Shown: piece by piece, positions 1 through 8,864 of the stretch
Layout of the letters: every line of letters starts with the position of its first letter
Position numbering within the stretch: position 1 is the first letter of the stretch
NCBI RefSeq assembly: GCF_018135625.1
Contig: NZ_CP073078.1
Location: 5,364,501 to 5,428,500 of the forward strand
Direction: 5' to 3'
Length of the DNA: 64,000 bases
Origin: Phenylobacterium montanum
GTDB taxonomy: Bacteria > Pseudomonadota > Alphaproteobacteria > Caulobacterales > Caulobacteraceae
Translations under genes and position numbers: made by a program
The notes under the pieces: generated by a model
Seen by the model: the letters and a program-made list of their open reading frames with translations, nothing else
Told to the model about the DNA's origin: nothing
The model's database searches: none

Positions 1-1030
1 CCGTCGTAACCTGGTTGCGGCCGTTGCGCTTGGAGGCGTAGAGCGCCTGGTCGGCGCGCTCGATCAGAACGTCGACCTTCTCGCCGTGCTTCAGCTCGGC
101 CACACCGGCGGAGACGGTGATGGTGCCCAGGTCCTCGTTGGTCGAGCGGCGCTTGAGCGCGCGGGAGGAAACCTCCTCGCGGATCTCCTCCAGGGTGCGC
201 ACCACCTCGGCGGCGCGCTCGGAGGGGAAGATCATGGCGAATTCCTCGCCGCCATAGCGGGCGGCGAAGCGCGGCGGCGGGGCCATGCGGCCGATCACAC
301 TGGAGACGTAGCGGATCACCTGGTCGCCGGTCTGGTGGCCCCAGGTGTCGTTGAACCGCTTGAAGTGGTCGATATCGATCACCGCCAGGGCCAGGGGCTC
401 GCGCTTTTCGACAGCCTCGGCGCAGGCCCGGGCCAGCTCGTCGTCGAAGGCCTTGCGGTTGGCCAGGTTGGTCAGGGCGTCGGTGGTGGCGTCGCGGCGG
501 ACCTGCTCCAGGTGCTCGCGCAGGCGGCTGACCTCGGCGGTGGATTCGTCGAGCCGCTTGGCCAGGGAGCGGTTCTCGCGCTGCACCCGCTTGGTGGCGG
601 TGGTCAGGGTGTCCACAAGGCGGCGGATGTCCTCGGGGCCGACGTCCTCGTCCAGCGACTTGCCGGCGCTGGTCAGGGTCGCGCCATACTGCTCGCTGGA
701 GCGCTGGGCCTGCTTGATCGCGGCCGCGACCGCGGTCAGCTCCCGGGTCAGCTGATCCCCGGCGTCGCGGATCTGCTCGTTGAGGCGCGCCTTGGGCAGG
801 TAGGCGGCGGCCAACTGCTCGCTGACGCCTTCGGTGATCGCTTCGCCGATGCTGAGCAGGCGCTCGATCTCCTGCGCCAGGGCGCCGTCGGGATTGGCGA
901 CGTAGTGCGTCCAGAGTTCGTAGTTGAGGGCGGTCGGCCAGATATGGCGGCGCTCCATGTCCTCCAGGACCTTGCGCGCCAGATCATAGGCGTTTGGACC
1001 ACGCAGCGTGCTTTCGACGCCAACCGACAT
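1..1030 (-). CDS. GGDEF diguanylate cyclase, 3' end cut by window edge
   Basis: This gene is read leftward from an ATG at 1030, and 343 codons are visible before the window ends. The first 130 residues show no signal peptide or membrane segment. A charged, probably coiled-coil stretch (about residues 135-180) leads into a GGDEF domain whose signature GGEEF lies at residues 260-264, preceded by the usual D-x-D-x-F-K region near 219-224. The family makes cyclic di-GMP from two GTP. The residues five positions before GGEEF are prolines rather than an R-x-x-D, so the usual inhibitory I-site is not present in standard form. It is divergent from the aldehyde dehydrogenase at 1252. The partner signal is unknown. 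Confidence 0.9.
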   Translation of the reverse strand, partial: MSVGVESTLRGPNAYDLARKVLEDMERRHIWPTALNYELWTHYVANPDGALAQEIERLLSIGEAITEGVSEQLAAAYLPKARLNEQIRDAGDQLTRELTAVAAAIKQAQRSSEQYGATLTSAGKSLDEDVGPEDIRRLVDTLTTATKRVQRENRSLAKRLDESTAEVSRLREHLEQVRRDATTDALTNLANRKAFDDELARACAEAVEKREPLALAVIDIDHFKRFNDTWGHQTGDQVIRYVSSVIGRMAPPPRFAARYGGEEFAMIFPSERAAEVVRTLEEIREEVSSRALKRRSTNEDLGTITVSAGVAELKHGEKVDVLIERADQALYASKRNGRNQVTT

Positions 1031-1251
1031 TCAGTCTTCCCCAATTCAGAGGCCGAACCCGCATTCAGCGAGCCAACACGGTGACGCTAGGAGAGAGTTC
1101 GAAACACGGGGTTAAAAATCGGCCGTTTACCAATAATTAGCCTGCCGGACGCGGCCGCTTCCCCTAGGTGATCTTGCCGGGCGCGGAAAGCCACGACATG
1201 GTGCTAAGAATGACGCCAGCGTCAGAATGGCGATGGGAGGGTTGAAGACCG

Positions 1252-2697
1252 ATGAGCGCAGCAGCCGTGCACGACGAAGCCAGCATGAAAGCCCTGCTGG
1301 CCAAGCAGAAAGCCGCGCACCTGCGCGACGGCGAACCCTCGGCGGACAAGCGGATCGAGCGGCTGAACCGCTGCATCGGCCTCCTGGTCGAGAACCAGAA
1401 GGCGATCGAGGAGGCGCTCAACGCCGACTTCGGATCGCGCTCGAAAGAGGCCACCGCCTTCACCGACATCGCCGCCTCGATCGGCCCGCTGAAGCATGCC
1501 CGCGACAATCTGCGCAAGTGGATGCGGCCGTCGAAGCGCAAGACCAGCCCGCCGATCCTCGGCCTGTTCGGGGCCAAGGCCGAGGTGCGCTACCAGCCCA
1601 AGGGGGTGGTGGGGGTGATCAGCCCCTGGAACTTCCCGGTCAATCTGACCTTTGCGCCCCTGGCGGGGATACTGGCCGCCGGCAACCGGGCCATGATCAA
1701 GCCCTCGGAATACACGCCCGCGACCTCGGCCCTGATGGCCCAGATGTTCGGCGGGGCCTTCTCCGACGAGGAGATCGCGGTGATCACCGGCGGCCCGGAG
1801 GTCGGCCAGGCGTTCGCGGGCCTGGCCTTCGACCACCTGATCTTCACCGGCGCCACCGGCATCGCCCGCCACGTGATGAAGGCGGCGGCCGAGAACCTCG
1901 TGCCCCTGACCCTGGAGCTGGGCGGCAAGAGCCCGGTGATCATCGGCAAGTCCGCCGACATGGGTGTGGCCGCGGCGCGAATCATGAACGGCAAGACCCT
2001 GAACGCCGGCCAGATCTGCCTGGCGCCCGACTACGTGCTGACCCCCTCCGACAAGCTGGAGGGCTTCATCGCCGAGGCGCAGGGGGCGGTGAAACAGATG
2101 TTCCCGACCATCAAGGACAATCCCGACTACACCTCGATCGTCGCCCAGCGGCACTATGACCGCATCCAGGGCTATATCGATGACGCCCGGGCCAAGGGCG
2201 CGCGGGTTATCGAGATCAAGCCGGACGGCGAGGACCTGACCCAGCAGGAGCATCGCAAGATCGCGCCCACCCTGATCATCGAGCCTACCGACGACATGAA
2301 GGTGATGCAGGAGGAGATCTTCGGACCGGTGCTGCCGGTGAAGACCTACAAGGCCGTCGGGGATGCGATCGACTACATCAACGGACGCGACCGGCCGCTG
2401 GGCCTCTACTACTTCGGCGACGACGAGGCCGAGCGCGAGCAGGTCCTGGCCCGCACCACCTCAGGCGGGGTGACGGTCAACGACGTGGTGTTCCATGTGG
2501 CCCAGGAGGAACTGCCCTTCGGCGGCGTCGGCCCCGCCGGCATGGGCAGCTATCACGGCCACGACGGCTTTCTGGAGTTCAGCCACAAGAAGGCGATCTA
2601 CAGCCAGATCAAGAAGGACATCGGACCGCTAAAACAGATGCGGCCGCCATATGGGCCGGCGATCAGGAAGTTCCTGGAGGGGCAGATCAGAAGGTGA
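1252..2697 (+). CDS. Coniferyl-aldehyde-dehydrogenase-like aldehyde dehydrogenase
   Basis: A 481-residue NAD(P)-dependent aldehyde dehydrogenase that oxidises an aldehyde to its carboxylic acid, presumably in the cytoplasm. The active site is complete: the WNFP asparagine at 127, cofactor lysine 150, glutamate 222 in LELGGKSP and nucleophilic cysteine 256 in NAGQICLAPD. The short form without an N-terminal extension and the GQICLAPDY context match the class 3 branch that includes coniferyl aldehyde dehydrogenases, but the substrate cannot be read from sequence. A purine-rich GGGAGGG stretch lies about 10 bases before the ATG. It appears to be monocistronic, since a dispersed palindromic repeat follows it. 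Confidence 0.9.
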   Translation: MSAAAVHDEASMKALLAKQKAAHLRDGEPSADKRIERLNRCIGLLVENQKAIEEALNADFGSRSKEATAFTDIAASIGPLKHARDNLRKWMRPSKRKTSPPILGLFGAKAEVRYQPKGVVGVISPWNFPVNLTFAPLAGILAAGNRAMIKPSEYTPATSALMAQMFGGAFSDEEIAVITGGPEVGQAFAGLAFDHLIFTGATGIARHVMKAAAENLVPLTLELGGKSPVIIGKSADMGVAAARIMNGKTLNAGQICLAPDYVLTPSDKLEGFIAEAQGAVKQMFPTIKDNPDYTSIVAQRHYDRIQGYIDDARAKGARVIEIKPDGEDLTQQEHRKIAPTLIIEPTDDMKVMQEEIFGPVLPVKTYKAVGDAIDYINGRDRPLGLYYFGDDEAEREQVLARTTSGGVTVNDVVFHVAQEELPFGGVGPAGMGSYHGHDGFLEFSHKKAIYSQIKKDIGPLKQMRPPYGPAIRKFLEGQIRR

Positions 2698-2704
2698 GGT
2701 CAGG

Positions 2705-2821
2705 GTGCGTGGTTCGAGACGCGTCCCTGGTGGCGCTCCTCACCCTGACTGAGCCGGTTGCTGCTCAATAAACTTCGTCATGGTGAGGAGCCCGCGCAAG
2801 CGGGCGTCTGGAAAGACGCAC
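2705..2821. repeat. Dispersed composite palindrome, copy 1
   Basis: The outer arms run from GTGCGTGGTTCGAGACGC at 2705-2722 to GCGTCTGGAAAGACGCAC at 2804-2821. The inner arms are CTCCTCACCCTGACT near 2736-2750 and TCATGGTGAGGAG near 2778-2790, and the right arm contains a small CCCGCGCAAGCGGG hairpin. It lies between the convergent aldehyde dehydrogenase and helicase genes. The same architecture recurs near 12.3 kb and 27.1 kb. This copy is the most diverged. Confidence 0.8.
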
Positions 2822-2828
2822 GAAGGTT

Positions 2829-4349
2829 TCACCCCTTCGCCGCCGCCATCTTCGGGATCGGGATCATGAGGAAGGCGGGGGTGTCGTCGCCGAAGCCGCG
2901 GACGCCCGTCTGCTCGCGCTCTTCACGCTCCTCGCGCGGCGGACGCGCTTCGGGCGCGCGGCGGGCGGGGCGATCTTCCGACCTGGCTCTGCTGCGCGGC
3001 GCGCGCTCCTCACGGGCGGGGCGGTCTTCAAGCGGCGCGCGTTCCTCACGCGGCGCCCGCACTTCGCGAGGCGCTTGTTCCTCGCGCGGAGCGGCGGCCT
3101 CGGCTTCGGGCTGAGCCTCGACCGGGCGCCGGTTGCGGCTGCGGCTCTCGCCGCGGGCCGGGCGTTCGCGGCCCGAACGGCCCTCGCGCTGGCGATCGCC
3201 GCCGGCGGCCTGGCTCCAGTCCAGGTCCAGCACCGTCTCGGCCGGGGTCTTGCCCGTCAGCTTCAACACCTTGTCCAGGTTGCGGCTGTCGGCGGGGGTG
3301 ACGATCATGAAGGTGTCGCCGCTGCGCCCCGCGCGGCCGGTGCGGCCGATGCGGTGCACATAGTCGTCGGCGTGGTGAGGCACGTCGAAATTGAACACGT
3401 GGCTGACGTCGGGAATGTCGAGGCCGCGCGCGGCCACGTCCGAGGCGACCAACAGCTTCAGCTCGCCCTTGCGGAACGCCTCCAGGGTCTTCATCCGCAC
3501 GCTCTGCTCAAGGTCGCCGTGGATGGCGGCGGCGTCGTGGCCGTGGGCTTTCAGCGACTTGGCCACTACGTCGACTTCGCTCTTCCTGTTGCAGAAGACG
3601 ATACCGTTCTTGATCTCCGCCCCGTCGATCAGGGCCCGCAGCGCCATCCGCTTGGCCTTGGGATCGGCCAGCGGGATGCGCACCAGATGCTGGGCGATGT
3701 TCTCGCCGGTGGTGGCCGGCCGGGAGGCCTCGATGCGCACCGGATCGTTGAGGAACTGCTTGGTCAGCCGGGTGATTTCCGGCGGCATGGTGGCCGAGAA
3801 GAACAGCGTCTGTTTCTTCGGCGGGGTCAGCTTGAAGATGCGCTCGATGTCGGGGATGAAGCCCATGTCCAGCATGCGGTCGGCCTCGTCGACCACCATG
3901 ATCTGCACGCCGGTCAAGAGCAGCTTGCCGCGCTCGAAGTGGTCCAGCAGGCGCCCGGGCGTGGCGATCAGCACGTCGACGCCGCGGTCGAGCTTCTTCT
4001 CCTGATCGCCGAACGAGACGCCGCCGATCAACAGCGCCCAGGACAGCTTGGTGCCCTTGGCGTAGCGCTCGAACGAGGCGGCGACCTGGTCGGCCAACTC
4101 GCGGGTGGGGGCGATGACCAGGCTGCGCGGCATGCGCGCCTTGGAGCGGCCCGAGGCCAGGCGCTCGATCATCGGCAGGGTGAAGGCGGCGGTCTTGCCG
4201 GTGCCGGTCTGGGCGATGCCCAGGACGTCCTGGCCGGTCAGGGCGACGGGAATCGCCTCGGCCTGGATCGGAGTCGCGGTCGTGTAACCGCTGTCAGCGA
4301 TCGCTTGCAGAGTGTGGGGGCTGAGCCCCAGTTCAGAAAATTCAGTCAT
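2829..4349 (-). CDS. rhlE: DEAD-box ATP-dependent RNA helicase, RhlE type
   Basis: I start this 506-residue protein at the ATG at 4349 (MTEFSELGLS), where the family's Q-motif region begins; the open frame extends 46 codons further upstream but without family similarity. Helicase motifs appear in order: AQTGTGKT (46-53), PTREL (81-85), DEAD (154-157), SAT (185-187) and HRIGRTGR (332-339). A disordered tail of about 120 residues from residue 385 is rich in Arg, Glu, Ala and Pro and contains repeated REERAP-like units. Such enzymes unwind structured RNA in ribosome assembly and mRNA decay. The assignment to RhlE rests on core similarity and the basic tail. Confidence 0.88.
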   Translation of the reverse strand: MTEFSELGLSPHTLQAIADSGYTTATPIQAEAIPVALTGQDVLGIAQTGTGKTAAFTLPMIERLASGRSKARMPRSLVIAPTRELADQVAASFERYAKGTKLSWALLIGGVSFGDQEKKLDRGVDVLIATPGRLLDHFERGKLLLTGVQIMVVDEADRMLDMGFIPDIERIFKLTPPKKQTLFFSATMPPEITRLTKQFLNDPVRIEASRPATTGENIAQHLVRIPLADPKAKRMALRALIDGAEIKNGIVFCNRKSEVDVVAKSLKAHGHDAAAIHGDLEQSVRMKTLEAFRKGELKLLVASDVAARGLDIPDVSHVFNFDVPHHADDYVHRIGRTGRAGRSGDTFMIVTPADSRNLDKVLKLTGKTPAETVLDLDWSQAAGGDRQREGRSGRERPARGESRSRNRRPVEAQPEAEAAAPREEQAPREVRAPREERAPLEDRPAREERAPRSRARSEDRPARRAPEARPPREEREEREQTGVRGFGDDTPAFLMIPIPKMAAAKG

Positions 4350-4496
4350 GCTCGATTGAAAACAGCCATCGCCGCCGGCGAACATCGCTCGGCGGATCCT
4401 GGCAGGAATGGCCCGGAACATAGGCGGGAAGCCTGAAAAGTCAATCAAACAAAGGGATTTGCCGTGGGGCGGGGCCGTTGGCCGCATCAGAGAGAG

Positions 4497-4520
4497 CCCC
4501 TCCCACCTGCAGGGGAGGGG
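4497..4520 (-). terminator. C/G-tract hairpin just after parE
   Basis: CCCCTCCC at 4497-4504 pairs with GGGAGGGG at 4513-4520, immediately beyond the parE stop codon. The loop contains CCTGCAGG. There is no U-run on the transcript, so this is a candidate stabilising hairpin or repeat remnant rather than a proven intrinsic terminator. Confidence 0.45.
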
Positions 4521-6575
4521 TTACACGTCCAGGTCTTCCGTAGCGAACACCGCGTTTTCCTGGATGAAGCGGAAGCGCAGCTCGGGCTTGCGGCCCATCA
4601 GGGTCTCGACCAGGTCCTCCACCGGCTCCTCGGCGCGGGGCAGGGTCACCCGGGCCAGAGTGCGCTTGGACGGGTCCATGGTGGTCTCTTTGAGCTGGGC
4701 CGGCATCATTTCGCCCAGGCCCTTGAAGCGGCCGATCTCGGGCTTCTTGCCCTTGAACATCGTCGCCATCAGCTCGTCCTTGTGCGCGTCGTCGCGGGCG
4801 TAGGCGGTCTTGCCGCCGTGGCTGATGCGATAGAGCGGCGGCAGGGCGAGGAACAGCCGCCCGGCGCGGATCAGCCCCGGCATGGTGCGGTAGAAGAAGG
4901 TGATCAGGAGAGAAGCGATGTGCGCCCCGTCCACGTCGGCGTCGGTCATGATGATGATCCGCTCGTAGCGCAGGTCATCCTCCTTGAACCGGTTCCCGCC
5001 CTGGACGCCCAGCGCCAGCAGCAGATCCGCCAGCTCCTTGTTGCCGCCGGTCTTGTCGTTGCTGGCCGAGGCCACGTTCAGGATCTTGCCGCGCAGGGGC
5101 AGGATGGCCTGGGAGCGGCGGTCGCGCGCCTGCTTGGCCGAGCCGCCGGCCGAATCGCCTTCGACGATGAAGAGTTCAGTGCCATCCGCCGCCTGGCCGG
5201 AGCAGTCGGCCAGCTTGCCGGGCAGGCGCAGCTTGCGCGTGGCCGAGGCCCGGGCGACCTCCTTGTCCTTGCGCCGCTTCAGCCGCTCCTCGGCCCGCTC
5301 GATGACGAATTGCAGCAGCAGGTTGGCCGCCTTGGGCGAGGCGGTCAGCCAGTGGTCGAAGGGGTCGCGCAGGGCGGCCTCGACCAGACGCTGGGCGTCG
5401 CTGGAGGACAGCCGCTCCTTGGTCTGGCCCTGGAACTCCGGATTGCGGATGAACACGCTGATCAAGGCGCCGGCCTGGGCGATCACGTCGTCGGCGGTGA
5501 TGATCCCGGCGCGCTTCTCGCCGGTCAGCTCGGCATAGGCCTTCAGGCCCCGAGTCAGGGCGGCGCGGAAGCCGGACTCGTGCGTCCCGCCCTCGGGCGT
5601 CGGCACGGTGTTGCAGTAGGACGAGATGAAGCCGTCGGCCTCGCCGAACCCGGCCGGCGACCAGGTCACCGCCCATTCCACCGCCCCCGCCTCGCCGGTG
5701 CGCTCGATGCGGCCCGAGAAGGTCTCGGTGACGGTCTCGACCCCGGCGGTGCGCTCGGCCAGGAAGTCGGCCAGGCCGTTGGGGAAGTGGAAGGTGGCTT
5801 CGGCCGGGGTCTGGTCGTGGATGCGCTCGGGCGAGCACTTCCAGCGGATCTCGACCCCGCGGAACAGATAGGCCTTGGAGCGGGCCATGCGGTAGAGTCG
5901 CGCGGGCTTGAAGGCGCAGCCCTCGCCGAAGATCTGCGGATCGGGCAGGAAGCGCACGGCCGTGCCCTTCTTGCGCGAGGGCGCGACCTGCTCCAGCACC
6001 CCCACCGGCTTGCCGCGCGAAAAGCTCTGGCGCCATTCGAACCCGTCGCGCCACACGCCCACGGTCAGCTGTTCGGACAGGGCGTTGACCACCGACACGC
6101 CCACCCCGTGCAGGCCGCCCGAGGTCTCATAGGCCTTGCCGCTGAACTTCCCGCCCGAGTGCAGCATGGTCATGATGACCTCGAGCGCCGACTTGCCGGG
6201 ATATTTCGGGTGTTGGTCCACCGGCATGCCGCGGCCGTCGTCCTTCACCGTCAGCGCGCCATCGGCCTCGAGCGTGACCTCGATCAGCTTGGCGTGGCCG
6301 GCCACGGCCTCGTCCATGGCGTTGTCCAGCACCTCGGCGAACAGGTGGTGCAGGGCGCGCTCGTCGGTGCCGCCGATGTACATGCCCGGCCGCATGCGCA
6401 CCGGCTCCAGGCCTTCCAGGACCTCGATGTCCTTGGCCGAATAGCCGGACGAGGCCGACACCGCGGCCGGCGGCGGCTGGGGCCGCGGCTCGTGCGCCGG
6501 CGAGGCGAGGGGCGGGGCGGGCGCGGGGTTCAGCGCGTCGTCGAACAGGGAGGCTTGCGGCGTGGCCTTGGACAT
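4521..6575 (-). CDS. parE: DNA topoisomerase IV subunit B
   Basis: A 684-residue ATPase subunit of the type II topoisomerase that decatenates daughter chromosomes together with ParC, which is not in this window. The N-terminal GHKL ATPase domain is followed by a transducer and a Toprim domain with [15 protein letters not shown] from residue 472 and the metal-binding DADVDGAH motif further on. The C-terminus ends in the compact [13 protein letters not shown] tail. The length fits ParE rather than GyrB, which in alphaproteobacteria is around 800 residues. The N-terminal 45 residues are low in complexity and proline/alanine rich. It is divergent from the outer-membrane gene at 6867. Confidence 0.95.
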   Translation of the reverse strand: MSKATPQASLFDDALNPAPAPPLASPAHEPRPQPPPAAVSASSGYSAKDIEVLEGLEPVRMRPGMYIGGTDERALHHLFAEVLDNAMDEAVAGHAKLIEVTLEADGALTVKDDGRGMPVDQHPKYPGKSALEVIMTMLHSGGKFSGKAYETSGGLHGVGVSVVNALSEQLTVGVWRDGFEWRQSFSRGKPVGVLEQVAPSRKKGTAVRFLPDPQIFGEGCAFKPARLYRMARSKAYLFRGVEIRWKCSPERIHDQTPAEATFHFPNGLADFLAERTAGVETVTETFSGRIERTGEAGAVEWAVTWSPAGFGEADGFISSYCNTVPTPEGGTHESGFRAALTRGLKAYAELTGEKRAGIITADDVIAQAGALISVFIRNPEFQGQTKERLSSSDAQRLVEAALRDPFDHWLTASPKAANLLLQFVIERAEERLKRRKDKEVARASATRKLRLPGKLADCSGQAADGTELFIVEGDSAGGSAKQARDRRSQAILPLRGKILNVASASNDKTGGNKELADLLLALGVQGGNRFKEDDLRYERIIIMTDADVDGAHIASLLITFFYRTMPGLIRAGRLFLALPPLYRISHGGKTAYARDDAHKDELMATMFKGKKPEIGRFKGLGEMMPAQLKETTMDPSKRTLARVTLPRAEEPVEDLVETLMGRKPELRFRFIQENAVFATEDLDV

Positions 6576-6812
6576 GCGGCTAGATTCAGGCGATTCGGGG
6601 CCGCCGGGTATGCGGCGGACGCCGACTTAGCGCGCGGGGCGGGGGATAGGCCAGGGGCTAAGCGATTTGTCCCCGGAATACCGCGCGCTGCGGGCTTGGT
6701 GGTTCGATTCGCTTTCCGGCGCCTCACAGCCGGCTGGCGAGCGTTGCGGAATGGCCGGACCCCTGTCACCCCGCCCCGGCCGGCGGGCATTCGATGTGAA
6801 CTCCAACATAGG

Positions 6813-6860
6813 TTGACCATAGCTTTGCTGTAGCGTAGCCAAGTCCTCTCAATCGGAGGG
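6813..6860 (+). promoter_or_regulatory. Possible promoter and strong ribosome binding site of the barrel gene
   Basis: TTGACC at 6813-6818 is followed after 17 bases by TAGCCA, a poor -10 box. GGAGGG at 6855-6860 lies six bases before the ATG at 6867 and makes a strong ribosome binding site. The promoter call is weak and the binding site is clear. Confidence 0.4.
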
Positions 6861-6866
6861 GATATT

Positions 6867-7514
6867 ATGAAGTATTATAAATCTATAGCTGTAGTACTGG
6901 GCCTTCTGGCGGCCTCCAGCGCCGGTGCGCTACAGGCCCAGACGGTGAATCAAAACCCGGGCGCCTATGTGCAGGCGAGTGTCGGCTCCGGCGTCGCAGG
7001 CAACACTCACATCGACGCCAGCGCTTCCGGGATCGGCTCCGCCTCCGGCGACTTAGATCCGAAAGCGGGCGTCTTCGCCAGTGGGGCCTGGGGCTACGCC
7101 TTCAAGAACGGTTTCGCCCTGGAAGCTGAAGGCGTCTACGTCCGCAATGATATCAGCACCGGCAGCCTCAATCAGGCCCTGGGAACCCCGGCCAAGGCGT
7201 CGGTCGAGACCTATGGCGGACTGGTCGACGTCATGTACGCGATCGGCAAGCTCGGTCCGGTCGTGCCCTACGCGGGCCTGGGCGTCGGCTATGGCCAGGC
7301 CCGTTACTCGCTCTTGGGTGGGTCCAGCAGCAGCGACGGCGTGATGTGGCAGGCGCGGGCGGGCGTGTCCTACCCCGTCAACCCCAAGACCAGCCTAGAC
7401 TTCGGCTATCGGTATCTCGGCACGCCGCAGTTCAAGATCACCGGCTCCGGTCTGGCCTTGAAGGCTCAGACTGACCTGCACATCCTCTCGGTCGGCCTAC
7501 GCTACCGGTACTGA
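6867..7514 (+). CDS. Outer-membrane beta-barrel protein with signal peptide
   Basis: A 215-residue protein with a Sec signal peptide (MKYYKSIAVVLGLLAASSAGALQAQ) followed by alternating hydrophobic and polar segments rich in glycine and aromatic residues, as in eight-stranded OmpA/opacity-type barrels. Family features are the central YAGLGVGYGQARY-like strand, the DFGYRYLGT strand and a last strand ending in RYRY. The role is structural or adhesive at the outer membrane; no specific function can be read. The first codons are more AT-rich than the surrounding DNA, which helps initiation behind the strong ribosome binding site. A hairpin follows the stop. Confidence 0.85.
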   Translation: MKYYKSIAVVLGLLAASSAGALQAQTVNQNPGAYVQASVGSGVAGNTHIDASASGIGSASGDLDPKAGVFASGAWGYAFKNGFALEAEGVYVRNDISTGSLNQALGTPAKASVETYGGLVDVMYAIGKLGPVVPYAGLGVGYGQARYSLLGGSSSSDGVMWQARAGVSYPVNPKTSLDFGYRYLGTPQFKITGSGLALKAQTDLHILSVGLRYRY

Positions 7515-7521
7515 GGCGCGG

Positions 7522-7567
7522 GCGTCGATGTGGGGGGCGGCCTCCGCAGTCGCCCACATCGAACGCG
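7522..7567. terminator. Hairpin between convergent genes
   Basis: CGATGTGGG at 7526-7534 pairs with CCCACATCG at 7553-7561, extended by a few more pairs on the outside. It lies in the 60-base gap between the convergent barrel and SRPBCC genes. It has no U-run on either strand, so it may act as a bidirectional RNA 3' end structure. Confidence 0.5.
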
Positions 7568-7574
7568 CCACCGA

Positions 7575-8051
7575 TCAACCCTCGGCGAGATGCCGGGCGA
7601 GCTTGTCGAGGGTCTGGTAGCCGAATTCCACCGCGCCGAAGCCGATGGCGCCCTCGCGCTGCTCCTTGGTCGGGTGCAGCTGGCGCAGGGTCAGCACGCA
7701 TTTGCCGTCGCTCTGTTCGTCGAAGGTGATGGTCATATGGAACCGCCCGGGATCGTCGTCCACGTCCGCGCCGTGCTCCATCTCCAACAACCTTGGCGCG
7801 TCTATGCGCCGGTAGACCATGCGGTTCTCCCAGCGGGTTCCGTCCGGGCCGGTGTAGATAAACCGCCAGCAGCCGCCCTCGCGGATGTCGATCTCCAGGG
7901 TCTCGACCGTGAAGCCCTCCGGCCCGAACCAGCGGGTGATCTGGTCCGGATCGGTGAAGGCCTGGAACACGCGCTCGCGCGGCGCGGCGATCACGCGGGA
8001 CAGCACGATTTCGCGATCGAGCGCCCAGGTCGCGCGGGGGTCATGGCTCAT
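7575..8051 (-). CDS. SRPBCC (AHSA1-like) domain protein
   Basis: A 158-residue protein of the START/Bet v1-like fold. The typical start ...REIVLSRVIAAPRERVFQAFTDPDQITRWFGPEGF is followed by the curved sheet and a C-terminal helix. The ATG at 8051 is chosen because AGGTGA lies about seven bases upstream; a GTG at 8060 is also in frame. It overlaps the end of the ArsR gene by 11 bases, so the two are translationally coupled. ArsR-SRPBCC pairs are common in proteobacteria, the SRPBCC partner binding a hydrophobic ligand or acting as a stress effector. The ligand is unknown. Confidence 0.85.
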   Translation of the reverse strand: MSHDPRATWALDREIVLSRVIAAPRERVFQAFTDPDQITRWFGPEGFTVETLEIDIREGGCWRFIYTGPDGTRWENRMVYRRIDAPRLLEMEHGADVDDDPGRFHMTITFDEQSDGKCVLTLRQLHPTKEQREGAIGFGAVEFGYQTLDKLARHLAEG

Positions 8052-8409
8052 GGTCTTCACCTTTCGATACGGTCGGTTGCGGGGATTGCGGTTGTGCGAG
8101 GAAGTCCTCCAGCCGGTCGAACCGGGCTTCCCAGGCCGCGCGGGTGTGATCGAACCAGCGCGCCGTCTCGGCCAGGCGCTCGGCGTTCAGGCGGCAGGGG
8201 CGCTTTTGCCCGTCGCGCCCGCGCGCGATCAGCCCGGCGCGCTCCAAGACCTTAAGGTGCTGCGACACCGCCGGCAGGCTCATGGCGAAGGGCCGGGCGA
8301 TCTCCTGCACGGTCATGTCGCCCTCGCTGGCCAGCCGGCTGACGATCGCCAGCCGCGTCGCATCGCCAAGGGCGGCGAAACTGTCGCTAAGCGATTGATA
8401 GGGCTGCAC
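8041..8409 (-). CDS. ArsR-family winged-helix transcriptional regulator
   Basis: A 122-residue repressor with the ArsR fold from residue 5 to about 85: LGDATRLAIVSRLASEGDMTVQEIA, then the recognition helix in MSLPAVSQHLKVLERAGLI and the wing RGRDGQKRPCRL. It starts with GTG at 8409, because an in-frame TAG lies just upstream. No metal-binding CxC pair is present (the single cysteine is in the wing), so it probably belongs to the non-metal group that controls SRPBCC partners. A perfect palindrome lies 19-38 bases upstream of the start and is the obvious autoregulatory operator. Confidence 0.9.
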   Translation of the reverse strand: MQPYQSLSDSFAALGDATRLAIVSRLASEGDMTVQEIARPFAMSLPAVSQHLKVLERAGLIARGRDGQKRPCRLNAERLAETARWFDHTRAAWEARFDRLEDFLAQPQSPQPTVSKGEDHEP

Positions 8410-8427
8410 GTTTTTGGCCTATGAGAG

Positions 8428-8447
8428 ATTTAAGTGTTTACTTAAAT
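8428..8447. promoter_or_regulatory. Palindromic operator upstream of arsR-SRPBCC
   Basis: ATTTAAGT at 8428-8435 and ACTTAAAT at 8440-8447 form a perfect inverted repeat around GTTT, in an AT-rich patch upstream of the GTG start at 8409. Size, symmetry and position match ArsR-family operators that overlap the promoter. The two TTAA words are eight bases apart, so it is not a canonical CtrA site, which needs seven. Confidence 0.6.
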
Positions 8448-8534
8448 ACAAGGGCGAACGGCGCCCGTCAAGTTTCGGTCCTTGCCCCATGGGGGTCAGG
8501 GCCTATCTTCGCATGAGCGTATTGGATGGAAGCC

Positions 8535-8810
8535 ATGAGCGACGCTGTCGGCCCCGGCGATCTGGTTCTCTGCGTCAACGCCGCCCCGAACCACGTCACC
8601 GGCAGGCCGGTGCCCCTGGTGGCTGGGGAGACCTACCGCGTCGCCGCGGTCATGGAATTCGCCTGCCCCTGCGGACGGTCCGACGCCCTCTTGGATGTCG
8701 GGGTCGATTTCGCCTGGTGCCAGACCCGCTTCCGCCTACTGCCCAAACCCAAGGCCGAAACCAGGACCCGCCGCGTTTCGGCGCCTAGGGAGAAGGAGAC
8801 GGTTCGGTAG
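8535..8810 (+). CDS. Small uncharacterised protein
   Basis: A 91-residue soluble protein. It begins GDLVLCVNAAPNHVTG, followed by a LVAGETYRVAAV stretch, a CPCGRSDALL cysteine pair and a basic tail KPKAETRTRRV. The pattern resembles short hypothetical proteins found in Caulobacteraceae; the CPC motif and a further cysteine (WCQ) could bind metal, but this is inference. The ATG at 8535 is preferred over that at 8526 because GGA/GAAG lies just upstream. It stands alone between leftward genes on both sides. Confidence 0.55.
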   Translation: MSDAVGPGDLVLCVNAAPNHVTGRPVPLVAGETYRVAAVMEFACPCGRSDALLDVGVDFAWCQTRFRLLPKPKAETRTRRVSAPREKETVR

Positions 8811-8864
8811 GCCGTTGTCGGCGCCGGCCAAAAGGGTAGGAATCGGACTCCCGCCCTAATTCCA

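Noticed and set aside
2829-3049. Short repeats in the helicase gene as a possible tandem repeat locus
   Set aside because: They encode the Arg/Glu-rich tail and are imperfect at the DNA level.
4464-6833. Open frame of 789 codons opposite parE
   Set aside because: It is rich in Gly, Ala, Arg and Leu as expected of an antisense frame in GC-rich DNA, and parE on the other strand has complete family motifs.
8430-8445. TTAA words that resemble a CtrA binding site
   Set aside because: The spacing is eight bases rather than seven, and the words belong to a longer perfect palindrome better explained as an ArsR operator.
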